Shown here piece after piece: positions 1 to 8,421 of a stretch of DNA of 64,000 nucleotides. Location of the stretch: contig JALHOP010000004.1 of NCBI GenBank assembly GCA_022842935.1, positions 248,001 to 312,000 on the forward strand, written 5' to 3'. Position 1 is the stretch's first letter. Every line of letters begins with the position of its first letter. Under the pieces are notes generated by a model, which saw only the letters and a program-made list of their open reading frames with translations, had not been told where the DNA came from and made no database searches. A program made the position numbers and the translations under genes. Source of the DNA: Myxococcota bacterium. GTDB lineage: Bacteria > Myxococcota > XYA12-FULL-58-9 > JALHOP01.

Positions 1-2
1 GC

Positions 3-614
3 GGCAAGATCACACACGTGCCGAACGCGATGGACCTCGAGCGCTTCCAGGAGCACGACCGTGCCGAAGCGCGGCGTCGCATGGGCGTCTCGGCGGAGAG
101 CTTCGTCGTCGGAACCGTGTCACGCCTGGTTCCGCAAAAGGCCGTCGCGGACGCCATCGATGCGTTGGCGCGGGTCCGTGACGTCACTTTCGTGGTTATT
201 GGCGACGGGCCCGAGCGCGCCGAGCTACGTACGCGAGCCGCCGGACGAGGTCTGCGCACCGTGTTTCTCGGGGCTCGCGACGATGTCCCGCAGCTCCTCG
301 CAGGTGTCGACGTCTTTCTGTTAGCCTCCCGCTGGGAGGGAGAGCCCATCGCGTTGCTCGAGGCCTTGGCCATGCGTTTACCGTGCATCGCCACGGCCAC
401 AGCAGGGTCCACAGAGATCCTGGAAGGGAGCGGTGCGGGCTTGCTGACGCCCGTGGGCGATATCGCAGCGCTCGCCGGTGCCCTGACCCGGCTGCGGGAC
501 GAGCCAGAGCTTCGCCGGCAAATGAGCCAGGTCGCCCGCGATGTCGTTCGCCACCGTAGCTTTCGAGAGAATGCTCGCAGCGTACTCGACGTCTACAGAA
601 CGGTCGTGAGCTGA
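3..614 (+). CDS. GT4 glycosyltransferase, C-terminal part (5' end outside window)
   Basis: Only the C-terminal 203 residues are in the window; the frame is open from base 3, so the gene starts upstream. The visible part is the nucleotide-sugar-binding half of a GT-B, family 4 retaining glycosyltransferase. A PNAMD segment near the left edge corresponds to the usual pNGvD linker. VIGDGPERAEL follows, then the EGEPIALLE stretch, which is the E-x7-E motif that contacts the donor. It should transfer a sugar from a nucleotide donor to a lipid-linked glycan at the cytoplasmic face. Its stop overlaps the next start by one base (TGATG), and the downstream genes are for polysaccharide synthesis, so it is probably part of that operon. 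The sugar specificity cannot be read. Confidence 0.88.
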   Translation, partial: GKITHVPNAMDLERFQEHDRAEARRRMGVSAESFVVGTVSRLVPQKAVADAIDALARVRDVTFVVIGDGPERAELRTRAAGRGLRTVFLGARDDVPQLLAGVDVFLLASRWEGEPIALLEALAMRLPCIATATAGSTEILEGSGAGLLTPVGDIAALAGALTRLRDEPELRRQMSQVARDVVRHRSFRENARSVLDVYRTVVS

Positions 615-2269
615 TGCGCCGTTCCCACCTGACCTCGGTCGATGACCCGTCGTTCGAGCCCGAGCGTCGCGCCCGCACGGCGCCAACCGGCCGCGACCGC
701 ATCACCCAGGCCGCATGGCTTGCCGCGCTCGTGGCGGCGCTCGTTCCGCTTACGACGGTGGCCCAGGTGCGTCTAACCTATCTTGCGGTCCCCGCCGTCC
801 TTGCCCTGTCGAGTCGTTGGCTTGGGCGTGGCGCGCGTTGGACCGCACTGGCGGGATGCGCGCTGCTCGCGGGTCTTGGGGCTGCGGGCGTCCCCCCGTC
901 ATCACTGCTTCTTTGGGTGTTCATGGTGCTTGCGGGCGCGGTAGCTCTAGCGGACCAGCCTCGAGCTATTCGCGCCATCGTCGTTCTGGTGACGGCCGTC
1001 ACCGTGTTGCTGGTTCGCCGTGTTCTCGCTCGGTCGGGCTGGGCCGATGAAGACGGCGCCATGACGCAGCTCGCGACTGGTTGTTTCGCCGCCGCGGTAG
1101 CCGCCCTCGCGTTGTTGTGGCTCACGCGACCACGCACTGCCAGCGACGGCCACCCCCACGTGTTCGCTCTCGTCGTCGGCGCCTGCGCTGCGGTGGGAGC
1201 GGGGCGAATCGTCATCGAGCAACAGCCAGTCGTTTTTCCTCGCTGGGTTCCGCGCGCGCACACTCTTACCGCGGCGGCGCCGAACCCGAGCGCGCTCGCC
1301 TTGCTCGACCTCCAACGGTTGCAGAACGCGGGGTTCCGCGACGCGGGATTTGCGCGCGTCGGTATTCTCGTCACCCACGACGCCGACGTGGCCACGCTAC
1401 AGGACGCTTGTCATATCGGCTATCGGGAGCCGCAGCTTGCCGGCACCTGGGCTGGCCGGGTGGCCTTGGGCGAAATCGCTTGTCGCGCGGTTGCTGCGTT
1501 TCCCGAACACGGTGCGGCGAGACTCGCACGTGAAGCAGAGCGCCTGCACGGCAACGAAAGGGCCATGCTCGAACATCTGCGGGGCGATCTCTTGATGACG
1601 GCTGGCCGCATCGAGGCCGCCCTGGGCGCGTATGAGAGCGCCCGTGCTGCTGGCGACCGATGGGCCGCGAGTGACGGCGTTCGCGGCCTGCTTGACCGAG
1701 GGCGCGTCGAGGACGCCCGCGCCTTCGCTGCCAAGCAACCAGTTAGTGACAGGTCGCGGCAGCGACTCGCGCTCTGGCTCGGCGAGGCTCACGCAACGGA
1801 CGATTTGGTCGACGCCTGGAACGAGCTCGTCGATTTCGCCGACCTCACTCCGTTATCGCGGCGGGGGGCCGTCGTGAGTGGGGTGGGGCGTGCGCTCATG
1901 ATGGTTGACGTGGACAGCGGCCGTGCGAGCCTAACCGCTGTGAGTGATGACATCGCTGCTTTTGCGGTCAGCCTGCCGCTACCGCCACGTCGCGAAGTGC
2001 CCGAGAGCTTGACCGTCGAGGTGCGGTCGCGACCGGCCTATCGTATCGACCTCGTAGGTGCGCAGGGCCAGCGCCTGGTGCTCACGTGTGGGCTGGGTGG
2101 CACCGGTTCGGCGAGCGAGACCGTGGTCGATTTGGGTGAGGGCTGCGCTGGCGTTGGGGCGGTGACCGTCTCACCGCGCAGATGGCTCAACGGCGAGCTG
2201 GTCAGCATGGATCTCGTCGGTGGATTCTCCGCGTATTCGGTCCGGATTGGTGACGAGCACGCGCCATGA
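614..2269 (+). CDS. polytopic membrane protein with soluble repeat-like C-terminal half, function unknown
   Basis: 551 residues. About six or seven hydrophobic segments lie between residues 35 and 200 (for example around 36-70, 76-115, 119-137, 153-172 and 185-200). A long soluble portion follows; residues about 300-370 are Ala-rich and helical, with spacing like tetratricopeptide repeats (GDLLMTAGRIEAALGAYESA). The extreme C-terminus looks beta-rich. ATG 614 overlaps the preceding stop by one base, and its own stop overlaps the O-antigen ligase start by four bases (ATGA), so it is translationally coupled inside the polysaccharide operon. A role in export, chain-length control or glycan assembly is an inference from position only; I recognise no named family. 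Confidence 0.75.
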   Translation: MRRSHLTSVDDPSFEPERRARTAPTGRDRITQAAWLAALVAALVPLTTVAQVRLTYLAVPAVLALSSRWLGRGARWTALAGCALLAGLGAAGVPPSSLLLWVFMVLAGAVALADQPRAIRAIVVLVTAVTVLLVRRVLARSGWADEDGAMTQLATGCFAAAVAALALLWLTRPRTASDGHPHVFALVVGACAAVGAGRIVIEQQPVVFPRWVPRAHTLTAAAPNPSALALLDLQRLQNAGFRDAGFARVGILVTHDADVATLQDACHIGYREPQLAGTWAGRVALGEIACRAVAAFPEHGAARLAREAERLHGNERAMLEHLRGDLLMTAGRIEAALGAYESARAAGDRWAASDGVRGLLDRGRVEDARAFAAKQPVSDRSRQRLALWLGEAHATDDLVDAWNELVDFADLTPLSRRGAVVSGVGRALMMVDVDSGRASLTAVSDDIAAFAVSLPLPPRREVPESLTVEVRSRPAYRIDLVGAQGQRLVLTCGLGGTGSASETVVDLGEGCAGVGAVTVSPRRWLNGELVSMDLVGGFSAYSVRIGDEHAP

Positions 2270-3540
2270 TCGAGCGATTGAAGACCCTCGAGCGCACGGA
2301 TGTGCACGGCGTCGCGCTGGTCATGTTCGCCGCCCTGGTGCCGGTCGGCGAGGGTGTCGCCTACGTTGCTCTTGGGCTCGCTGCACTGATGTGTGCGGTA
2401 TCGTGGCGGCCGGCGCTTCGCGCGCTTCGCGAGCGGCCGACGACCCGGGTCATGCTCGTTGCTTTCGCGGTCTGGCTTGCCTGCGGTTTGCTCGCGGTCG
2501 CGCTCTCGGGCCACGGCTGGCTCAGGCCAGCCGAGCTCGGCCGCTGGCCGCCGCTCTTGGCCATCTTCGTGGTGGTTGCGAGCGCCCCGGTCGTTGGAGA
2601 GCTTTGGCTCAAACGGGCCGCTATGGCGTTCACCGTGATGCTGACGGTCGCGAGTCTGTTCGCGCTGGTGCAATACGGCTTCAACGTTCGACCCGGTGAG
2701 TGGCTGACGCGCAGCACCGTCGGCGTTGGGCAGGCCCTGGTCCCCGGCGAACCGCGGACAGTAGCGGGTGGCTTTTATTTCCATCGCTTGAAGATGGGGC
2801 ACGTGTTGTTGGTCGGTCTCGCGGTCGCTTGTGGACGGCTGTTCTTCGGCGATCTACCGCGACGACGCTGGGTCGCCGAGGCTGTTCTAGGGGCCATCTT
2901 CGTGGTCACCTTGCTTCTGACGTTCACTCGGGGCGCGGTGCTCGGGGGCGCGGTCGCGGGAGTCGTCTGCTTGCCTTTTCTGCGCGGGCGCTTGCGGGTC
3001 GCCGCAGTGGGTGTGTTCGTGCTCGCGCTTGCCGTCGGCTTCGCGATGCCAGGAGTGCGGACGCGCATGATGTCGGCGGCCAGCGAAGAGGCGAGCGCCA
3101 CACGCGGCCTCGTCTGGTCACAGGGTGTGCGCATCATCGCCGACCACCCGCTCGGTGTCGGCCTCGGAAACTACTCGGCTCTCGTCGGGCGCTACTATGA
3201 CGCCGTGCGACCCGAGTTCACGGTGCGTACCTATCCCCACAGCATGGTACTCGCCGCTTGGGCTGAAACGGGTCCCGTGGGGCTGTTCGCCTATCTCTGG
3301 GCTTGGTCCGCTTTCGCGGTGGCGTGTGGACGCCTTCTCTTGAGCAGGGTCGCCGGTGATTCAAGTCACCGCCGCACCGCGGCCGGTTGTGGGCTCTTCG
3401 CGGTCACGGCGCTCGGCGTCGTTGGCCTCACCCATGACCTGCTCTATCACAACTCGGTGGCCCTGGCGTTCGCAGGCGTCGTCGGCGTTGTGCTCGCGCT
3501 CATCGACGAACCAGTCGTGCGGGGGCCGCGACTCGCGTGA
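2266..3540 (+). CDS. O-antigen ligase / Wzy-like polymerase family protein
   Basis: 424 residues with about ten to twelve hydrophobic segments. The larger periplasmic loop contains GVGLGNYSALVGRYYD followed by PHSMVLAAWAETGPVGLF, the pattern (PH-N/S-x-x-L...E-x-G-x-x-G) that defines the Wzy_C/O-antigen ligase domain. An FTRGA segment before it is also typical. Members join or polymerise undecaprenyl-pyrophosphate-linked glycans on the periplasmic side of the inner membrane. ATG 2266 sits in an ATGA overlap with the previous stop, and the next gene begins with a GTG in a GTGA overlap, so the four genes are probably one transcript. Ligase versus polymerase cannot be decided from sequence alone. 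Confidence 0.88.
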   Translation: MIERLKTLERTDVHGVALVMFAALVPVGEGVAYVALGLAALMCAVSWRPALRALRERPTTRVMLVAFAVWLACGLLAVALSGHGWLRPAELGRWPPLLAIFVVVASAPVVGELWLKRAAMAFTVMLTVASLFALVQYGFNVRPGEWLTRSTVGVGQALVPGEPRTVAGGFYFHRLKMGHVLLVGLAVACGRLFFGDLPRRRWVAEAVLGAIFVVTLLLTFTRGAVLGGAVAGVVCLPFLRGRLRVAAVGVFVLALAVGFAMPGVRTRMMSAASEEASATRGLVWSQGVRIIADHPLGVGLGNYSALVGRYYDAVRPEFTVRTYPHSMVLAAWAETGPVGLFAYLWAWSAFAVACGRLLLSRVAGDSSHRRTAAGCGLFAVTALGVVGLTHDLLYHNSVALAFAGVVGVVLALIDEPVVRGPRLA

Positions 3541-4640
3541 CTCGGGTAGCGCTCATCCATGACTGGTTGGTTGCCCATCGCGGCGGCGAGCAGGTGCTGC
3601 TCGAGCTGGCGCGCGCCTTTCCGTCCGCGCCCATCTATACCCTCGTCTACGATCCCACCCATGTGCACGCCGAGCTCACGTCACGCGATATCCGCGTGAG
3701 CCTCATCCAGAGCTTGCCCGGCGCACCGAAGCATTTCCGCCGCTACCTGCCGCTCTTTCCCAAGGCCATCGAGGCCTTCGACCTTTCAAAGTTCGACGTC
3801 GTCTTGTCGACGAGTCACTGTGTTGCCAAGGGCGCGGTCACCCAAGGCACCCACATCGCATACATCCACACGCCGATGCGTTACCTCTGGGACCAGCTGC
3901 CGACTTACATCCCCCCGTGGGCGGACAACCCCCTGACCGTCAAAGCGGTCACCCTCGCTGTGACGCCGCTGCGCCGGTGGGATGTGATGAGCGCGACCAG
4001 GCCGACCGAGCTCGTCGCGAACAGCAACTATGTCGCCGAGCGCATCGCCCGCGTCTGGCAGCGCCCATCGCGCGTCGTCCATCCTCCGGTCACCACCGAC
4101 TTTTTCCGCCAGGCTCCAGATCGCAAACGCGAGGGCTACCTGGTCGTGAGCGCGCTGGTTCCTTACAAACGCGTCGACGTCGCGGTCGCGGCTGCGGCGA
4201 AAGAGGGGCTGCCGCTCACCGTCATCGGCACTGGCCCCGAGCTCGCCCGTCTCGAGCGTATCGCGCGGGGTAAAGTCCGCTTCTTGCCGAACGCCTCCGC
4301 AAAGGCGCTGCGCGAAGCCTATGCCTCTGCCAAGGCGCTGCTGTTCTGCGGCGTCGAGGATTTCGGGATCGTGCCGGTCGAGGCCCAGGCGAGCGGTTGC
4401 CCCGTGATCGCGCTGGCGAAGGGTGGGGCGCTCGAGACGGTCGTCGATGGGGTGACTGGGGTGCTGTTCGATAGCCCGGAGCCGCGTTCGCTCCTGGCTG
4501 CAATCGAACGCCGTGAAGCCATTGGGTTCGACCGCCAGACCCTGGAAAATCATGCGGAAACGTTCTCGGCACGTCGCTTTCACCTGGAGCTGCAGGCCGT
4601 CCTGCGAACCCACAACGTCACCTATGAGCGACCGGTATGA
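3537..4640 (+). CDS. GT4 glycosyltransferase (mannosyltransferase-like)
   Basis: 367 residues, full length for a GT-B family 4 enzyme. The N-terminus (ALIHDWLVAHRGGEQVLLEL) carries the GGxE acceptor-side loop. TELVANSNYVAERI and VVSALVPYKRVDVAV mark the inter-domain region, where the PYKR lysine and arginine are typical phosphate contacts. VEDFGIVPVEAQASG carries the E-x7-E-type donor motif (EDFGIVPVE). The pattern resembles WbaZ-type mannosyltransferases. GTG 3537 overlaps the previous stop as GTGA. It should add one sugar to the growing lipid-linked repeat unit on the cytoplasmic side. The donor sugar is not determinable here. Confidence 0.9.
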   Translation: MTRVALIHDWLVAHRGGEQVLLELARAFPSAPIYTLVYDPTHVHAELTSRDIRVSLIQSLPGAPKHFRRYLPLFPKAIEAFDLSKFDVVLSTSHCVAKGAVTQGTHIAYIHTPMRYLWDQLPTYIPPWADNPLTVKAVTLAVTPLRRWDVMSATRPTELVANSNYVAERIARVWQRPSRVVHPPVTTDFFRQAPDRKREGYLVVSALVPYKRVDVAVAAAAKEGLPLTVIGTGPELARLERIARGKVRFLPNASAKALREAYASAKALLFCGVEDFGIVPVEAQASGCPVIALAKGGALETVVDGVTGVLFDSPEPRSLLAAIERREAIGFDRQTLENHAETFSARRFHLELQAVLRTHNVTYERPV

Positions 4641-4772
4641 CATAAATGTCGCAACAGAAGCCGGCAACACCCCGCCGATCCGTTGCGAAAACGGGGATTT
4701 GCCGTTCGGCGTGCAAGTTGCTAGTGGCTTGCCCGTGAAACAGTGCGGCATGAGCCGCGTCTCACCCGAAGC

Positions 4773-6179
4773 ATGCTGCGTCGACACCATCGATTCTTCC
4801 AATCCCTGCAGGTCGTGCGCGACGCACTCCTGGTCGGTCTCGCGTTTTACGGCGCGCATTGGCTGCGTTTCTCGTTCCCCGACCTCCTGCCGTTTCAAGA
4901 AGTCTCACCGGTCAACGAAACCCTTTGGGTTGGCGCTGCGCTCATCTTCGTGTGGCCGGTCGTCGGTTGGGCGAGCGGGCTCTACGTAAGCCGTCGCACC
5001 CGTAGCATCGCAAGCGAAGTCTTCGACTGCTTCAAGGTCGCGCTCATCAGCTTCTTGGTGATTGTCACCTTCACGTACTTCGTGCGCGACGTGCGCTTCT
5101 CCCGCGGCGTCCTCGTCTTGTGGAGCGCCTCGTCGTTTGCTGCGGTCTCCTCGGTGCGCGTGGCCTCGCGCGGCTTCCTCGGGATTCTGCGCGCCCATGG
5201 TTACAACCTGCGCCACGTCTTGGTGGTTGGTACTGGCCAGCTCGCCCAGCGCGTGGTCCACACCGTGGGTCAGCACCAGTCGCTCGGGCTTCGTGTCTCA
5301 GGCATCATTGCTTTGGATGACGAGCGTGAACGCATCGGGGAGATGATCGACAGCATTCCGGTCTGCGGCACGGTCGGTAGCCTCTCGAAAATCCTGAGCT
5401 ACGGCACCATCGACCAAGTGCTCGTCGCGCTACCTATCGAGCAGCTTGGCGCCCTGAAGACCATCATGGCGACGCTCTCCCAAGAGACGGTGGACGTCCG
5501 GGTCATCCCCGATTTTTATCAGTACATGACCCTTTGCGGCGGCGTCGACGAGTTCGCTGGCCTGCCACTCATCAACCTGCAGGCGACCCCCCTGGTTGGC
5601 TGGAACCTCGTCATCAAGCGCCTCTTCGATATCTCGATGGCAGCGCTTGGCCTGATGGTGGGCGCGCCTGTGCTCGCAGTGATTGCGTTTGTTGTCCGCT
5701 TGAGCGGACGCGGCCCGGTCCTCTACTCCCAGGAACGCGTGGGCATGGATGGCCGCACATTCACGATGTACAAGTTTCGCACCATGCGAGCCGATGCGGA
5801 GATCGACGGTGCGCGCATGACGGCTCCGGGCGATCCGCGACGGACGGCGATTGGCGCCTTCCTGCGTACGCTGTCACTCGATGAGTTGCCCCAGCTCTGG
5901 AACGTGCTGCGCGGTGACATGAGCCTGGTCGGGCCGCGCCCCGAGCGGCCTTGCTTCATCGAGGACTTCAAGCGTGAGATTCCGCGGTATGCGCTGCGCC
6001 ACAAAATCAAGGCCGGCATGACGGGCTGGGCGCAGGTCAACGGGATGCGCGGCAATACGAGCATCGCCAAGCGCATCGAGCTCGACCTCTACTACATCGA
6101 GAACTGGTCGATCTTCCTCGACCTGAAGATCTTGATTCGTACGGTGTGCGGCGGCTTCTTGTCGCGTAACGCATACTGA
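4773..6179 (+). CDS. initiating undecaprenyl-phosphate sugar phosphotransferase (WcaJ/CpsE-like)
   Basis: About 468 residues from ATG 4773. Several hydrophobic segments in the first 130 residues and a CoA-binding-like domain (VLVVGTGQLAQRVV) precede the C-terminal bacterial sugar transferase domain. That domain starts at KRLFDISMAALGL and contains YKFRTMRADAE, LDELPQLWNVLRGDMSLVGPRP, the GMTGWAQVNG signature and LDLYYIENWS. This is the polyisoprenyl-phosphate hexose-1-phosphate transferase architecture, which starts repeat-unit synthesis by moving sugar-1-phosphate to undecaprenyl phosphate in the inner membrane. A GTG at 4743 in frame would add ten residues; ATG 4773 fits the family N-terminus better. 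About 100 bases separate it from the previous gene. Glucose or galactose specificity is open. Confidence 0.93.
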   Translation: MLRRHHRFFQSLQVVRDALLVGLAFYGAHWLRFSFPDLLPFQEVSPVNETLWVGAALIFVWPVVGWASGLYVSRRTRSIASEVFDCFKVALISFLVIVTFTYFVRDVRFSRGVLVLWSASSFAAVSSVRVASRGFLGILRAHGYNLRHVLVVGTGQLAQRVVHTVGQHQSLGLRVSGIIALDDERERIGEMIDSIPVCGTVGSLSKILSYGTIDQVLVALPIEQLGALKTIMATLSQETVDVRVIPDFYQYMTLCGGVDEFAGLPLINLQATPLVGWNLVIKRLFDISMAALGLMVGAPVLAVIAFVVRLSGRGPVLYSQERVGMDGRTFTMYKFRTMRADAEIDGARMTAPGDPRRTAIGAFLRTLSLDELPQLWNVLRGDMSLVGPRPERPCFIEDFKREIPRYALRHKIKAGMTGWAQVNGMRGNTSIAKRIELDLYYIENWSIFLDLKILIRTVCGGFLSRNAY

Positions 6180-6254
6180 GCGCGGGCGCGCGGGCAGGCT
6201 ATCGGCCGCATGCCCTAGTCTGCCTCATCCCATTTTGCTAAGACGCGGCCTCCA

Positions 6255-7373
6255 ATGATTGAGCCTGTTCCCTTTCTCGACCTCTCTCGCCCCCACCAGG
6301 CGCTCGCTGGCGCTTTGGCCGACGGCTTTGCCCAGGCGGTTCAGACGACAGGGTTCATTGGAGGTCGGCACGTCGAGACCTTCGAGAGTGACTTCGCCCG
6401 CTTCTGCGGTGCCGACAAATGCATCGGCGTCGCCAACGGCACCGACGCGCTCTTCATTGCCCTGAAGGCCTTGGGCATAGGGCCGGGAGACGTGGTCCTC
6501 GTTCCGTCCTTCACCTTCGTTGCGACCGCCGAAGCGGTCAGCATTCTGGGCGCAACACCACGTTTCGTCGAAGTCGATCCGCGGACCTACACGGTGACCG
6601 CCGATGCGCTCGCCAAAGCGGACACGACGAACGTCAAAGCGGTCGTTCCGGTCCATCTTTTCGGCCAATGCGCCGATATGCAGCCAATCCTCGCGCTCGC
6701 GAAAGAACGCGGATGGACGGTGCTCGAGGACGCCGCTCAAGCGCACGGCGCGACGGACCACGGTCGCGCTGCGGGCTCTCTTGGTCACCTGGCCGCGTTT
6801 TCGTTCTATCCGACGAAGAATCTCGGCGCCATCGGCGACGCTGGGGCGATCACTGGCCCCGCTGGCGAAATCCTCGAGCGTGCGCGACGTCTCGCCAATC
6901 ATGGACGTCTCGGTCGCTACGAGCACGCGGAGCCCGGATTCAATAGCCGACTCGACTCCATTCAAGCCATGGCCCTAGGCCTAAAGCTCCGGCACCTCGT
7001 GGATTGGAACGCGCGTCGCGTCGCGATTGCTGCCATGTACGACGAACGTCTTGCGGGTGTCTCTGGTGTCATCACGCCGCTCGTCCGCAATGGCGCATCA
7101 CACGTCTATCACCTCTATGTGGTCCAGGTGGAGCAGCGCGAGCGCCTGCAGAAGGCGCTCGACGCCGAGAAGGTTGGTCACGGTGTCCACTACGGCCTCC
7201 CGCTTCATTTGCAGCCCGCGTACGCCGGCTCGGGCCAGGGGAGAGGCGCCTTGCCAGTCACCGAACGTATTGCCGAGCAGGTTCTATCGTTGCCAATGTT
7301 CCCAGAGCTGTCCGAGTCACAAGTCGACCGCGTGGTGCGCGTGGTGCGTGCGCATGCACGCGCCGGGAGCTAG
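6255..7373 (+). CDS. DegT/DnrJ/EryC1/StrS-family PLP sugar aminotransferase
   Basis: 372 residues, normal length. The N-terminus VPFLDLSRPH, the segment GVANGTDALFIAL, the VHLFGQCADM strand and DAAQAHGA are characteristic. FYPTKNLGAIGDAG carries the PLP-binding lysine (K188), and NHGRLGRYEHAEPGFNSRLDSIQA is diagnostic. The enzyme makes an amino-sugar nucleotide from a 3- or 4-keto sugar nucleotide in the cytoplasm. It sits immediately before a Gfo/Idh/MocA oxidoreductase (three bases apart), a pairing known for 2,3-diamino- or 3-amino-sugar pathways such as WlbA/WlbE types, which suggests that a modified amino sugar enters the polysaccharide. The exact substrate is inference. Confidence 0.93.
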   Translation: MIEPVPFLDLSRPHQALAGALADGFAQAVQTTGFIGGRHVETFESDFARFCGADKCIGVANGTDALFIALKALGIGPGDVVLVPSFTFVATAEAVSILGATPRFVEVDPRTYTVTADALAKADTTNVKAVVPVHLFGQCADMQPILALAKERGWTVLEDAAQAHGATDHGRAAGSLGHLAAFSFYPTKNLGAIGDAGAITGPAGEILERARRLANHGRLGRYEHAEPGFNSRLDSIQAMALGLKLRHLVDWNARRVAIAAMYDERLAGVSGVITPLVRNGASHVYHLYVVQVEQRERLQKALDAEKVGHGVHYGLPLHLQPAYAGSGQGRGALPVTERIAEQVLSLPMFPELSESQVDRVVRVVRAHARAGS

Positions 7374-7376
7374 TCC

Positions 7377-8378
7377 ATGGCCAAGATTGCCGTCGTTGGT
7401 GCCGGTTTCTGGGGTCCGAATCTCGTCCGTTCATTCGCCGCTCAGCGAGCCTGTGCTGAGCTGACGGTTTGCGATAGCGATAGCGCGCGCCTGGAGTGGA
7501 TCGGAGCGCGCTTCCCGCAAGCCAAGCTCACCGCGGACTTCGATGCTGTCTTGAATAGCAACGTGGACGGAATCGTCCTCGCGACACCGGTGACCACGCA
7601 CTACGACCTCGCGCGGCGAGCCCTCGAGGCTGGCAAGCACGTTTTCGTAGAGAAGCCGCTCTGTCAGTCGGTCGAGCAGGCACGGCGGCTCGTCGACCAA
7701 GCGGAGCGCGCGGGCCGTCACCTGATGGTCGGGCACACCCTCGAATACAGCCCGGCGGTCGCGAAGGTCGGCGAGCTCATTCGCGCCGGCGAGCTCGGTC
7801 AGATCTTCTTCATGTCGAGCCAGCGCGTGAATCTCGGTGTCTCGCGCCCCAACACGAGCGTTGTGTGGGAGCTTGCACCTCACGACTTCTCCATTCTCTT
7901 CAATTGGCTCGACGAAGCGCCGACGATGATCGCCGCCGTGGGTAAGGATTACTCGCGTCGCGGCGTGACCGATGTCGCCTTCATTTCCATCGAGTTCGGT
8001 TCCGGCGTCGTGGCGCACCTCGAAGTGAGCTGGCTTGCTCCCTCGAAGCTGCGCCGCACCACTGTCGTGGGCGCCAAGAAGATGGTCGTCTACGACGACA
8101 TGGAAGCCGTCGAGAAGGTACGCATCTACGACCGCGGTAGCGATCCGAAGGAACACGAGAGCTTTGGCGAGTTCCAGATGTCGCAGCGCACGGGCGACAT
8201 CCTTGTGCCCCGTCTCGCGACGGACGAGCCGATCATGCTCCAGACCGCCGAGTTCCTGCAGGTCGTCGACCACGGCCGCCGGCCCCGCACCGACGGGCGC
8301 AATGGTCTGCGCGTGGTCGAAGCTCTTGCGGCGGCGACGCATAGCCTCGAAGAGGGTGGCGTTCCGGTGCGCCTGTGA
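7377..8378 (+). CDS. Gfo/Idh/MocA-family sugar-nucleotide oxidoreductase
   Basis: 333 residues. The N-terminal Rossmann fold is clear (VVGAGFWGPNLVRSF, a GxGxxG variant), followed by the VFVEKPLCQSVEQA segment with the family EKP lysine. The C-terminal half is the alpha/beta GFO_IDH_MocA_C domain, including VWELAPHDFSILFNWL with a His suitable for catalysis. ATG 7377 lies three bases after the aminotransferase stop, so the two are almost certainly cotranscribed. It probably oxidises the ring hydroxyl of a UDP- or dTDP-sugar with NAD(P), giving the keto sugar used by the aminotransferase. A terminator-like hairpin follows the stop, so this may be the last gene of the polysaccharide transcript. 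Confidence 0.9.
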   Translation: MAKIAVVGAGFWGPNLVRSFAAQRACAELTVCDSDSARLEWIGARFPQAKLTADFDAVLNSNVDGIVLATPVTTHYDLARRALEAGKHVFVEKPLCQSVEQARRLVDQAERAGRHLMVGHTLEYSPAVAKVGELIRAGELGQIFFMSSQRVNLGVSRPNTSVVWELAPHDFSILFNWLDEAPTMIAAVGKDYSRRGVTDVAFISIEFGSGVVAHLEVSWLAPSKLRRTTVVGAKKMVVYDDMEAVEKVRIYDRGSDPKEHESFGEFQMSQRTGDILVPRLATDEPIMLQTAEFLQVVDHGRRPRTDGRNGLRVVEALAAATHSLEEGGVPVRL

Positions 8379-8381
8379 GCC

Positions 8382-8409
8382 CCGTGCTTACAGCACGGAT
8401 CCTCAGGAT
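8382..8409 (+). terminator. hairpin after polysaccharide operon, probable transcription end
   Basis: A perfect 7-base inverted repeat CCGTGCT-TAC-AGCACGG (8382-8398) begins just after the oxidoreductase stop. It is followed directly by a second small palindrome ATCCT-C-AGGAT (8399-8409). There is no T-tract, so intrinsic termination is an inference from position and stem strength. It could equally shape the leader of the lipoprotein gene that starts at 8422. Confidence 0.5.
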
Positions 8410-8421
8410 TGATCACATTTC

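Noticed and set aside
3786-4898. Long minus-strand frame (370 codons) opposite the GT4 gene
   Set aside because: It is antisense to a clear glycosyltransferase and to the 5' part of the next gene; the product has no family features. Long antisense frames are expected at this G+C.
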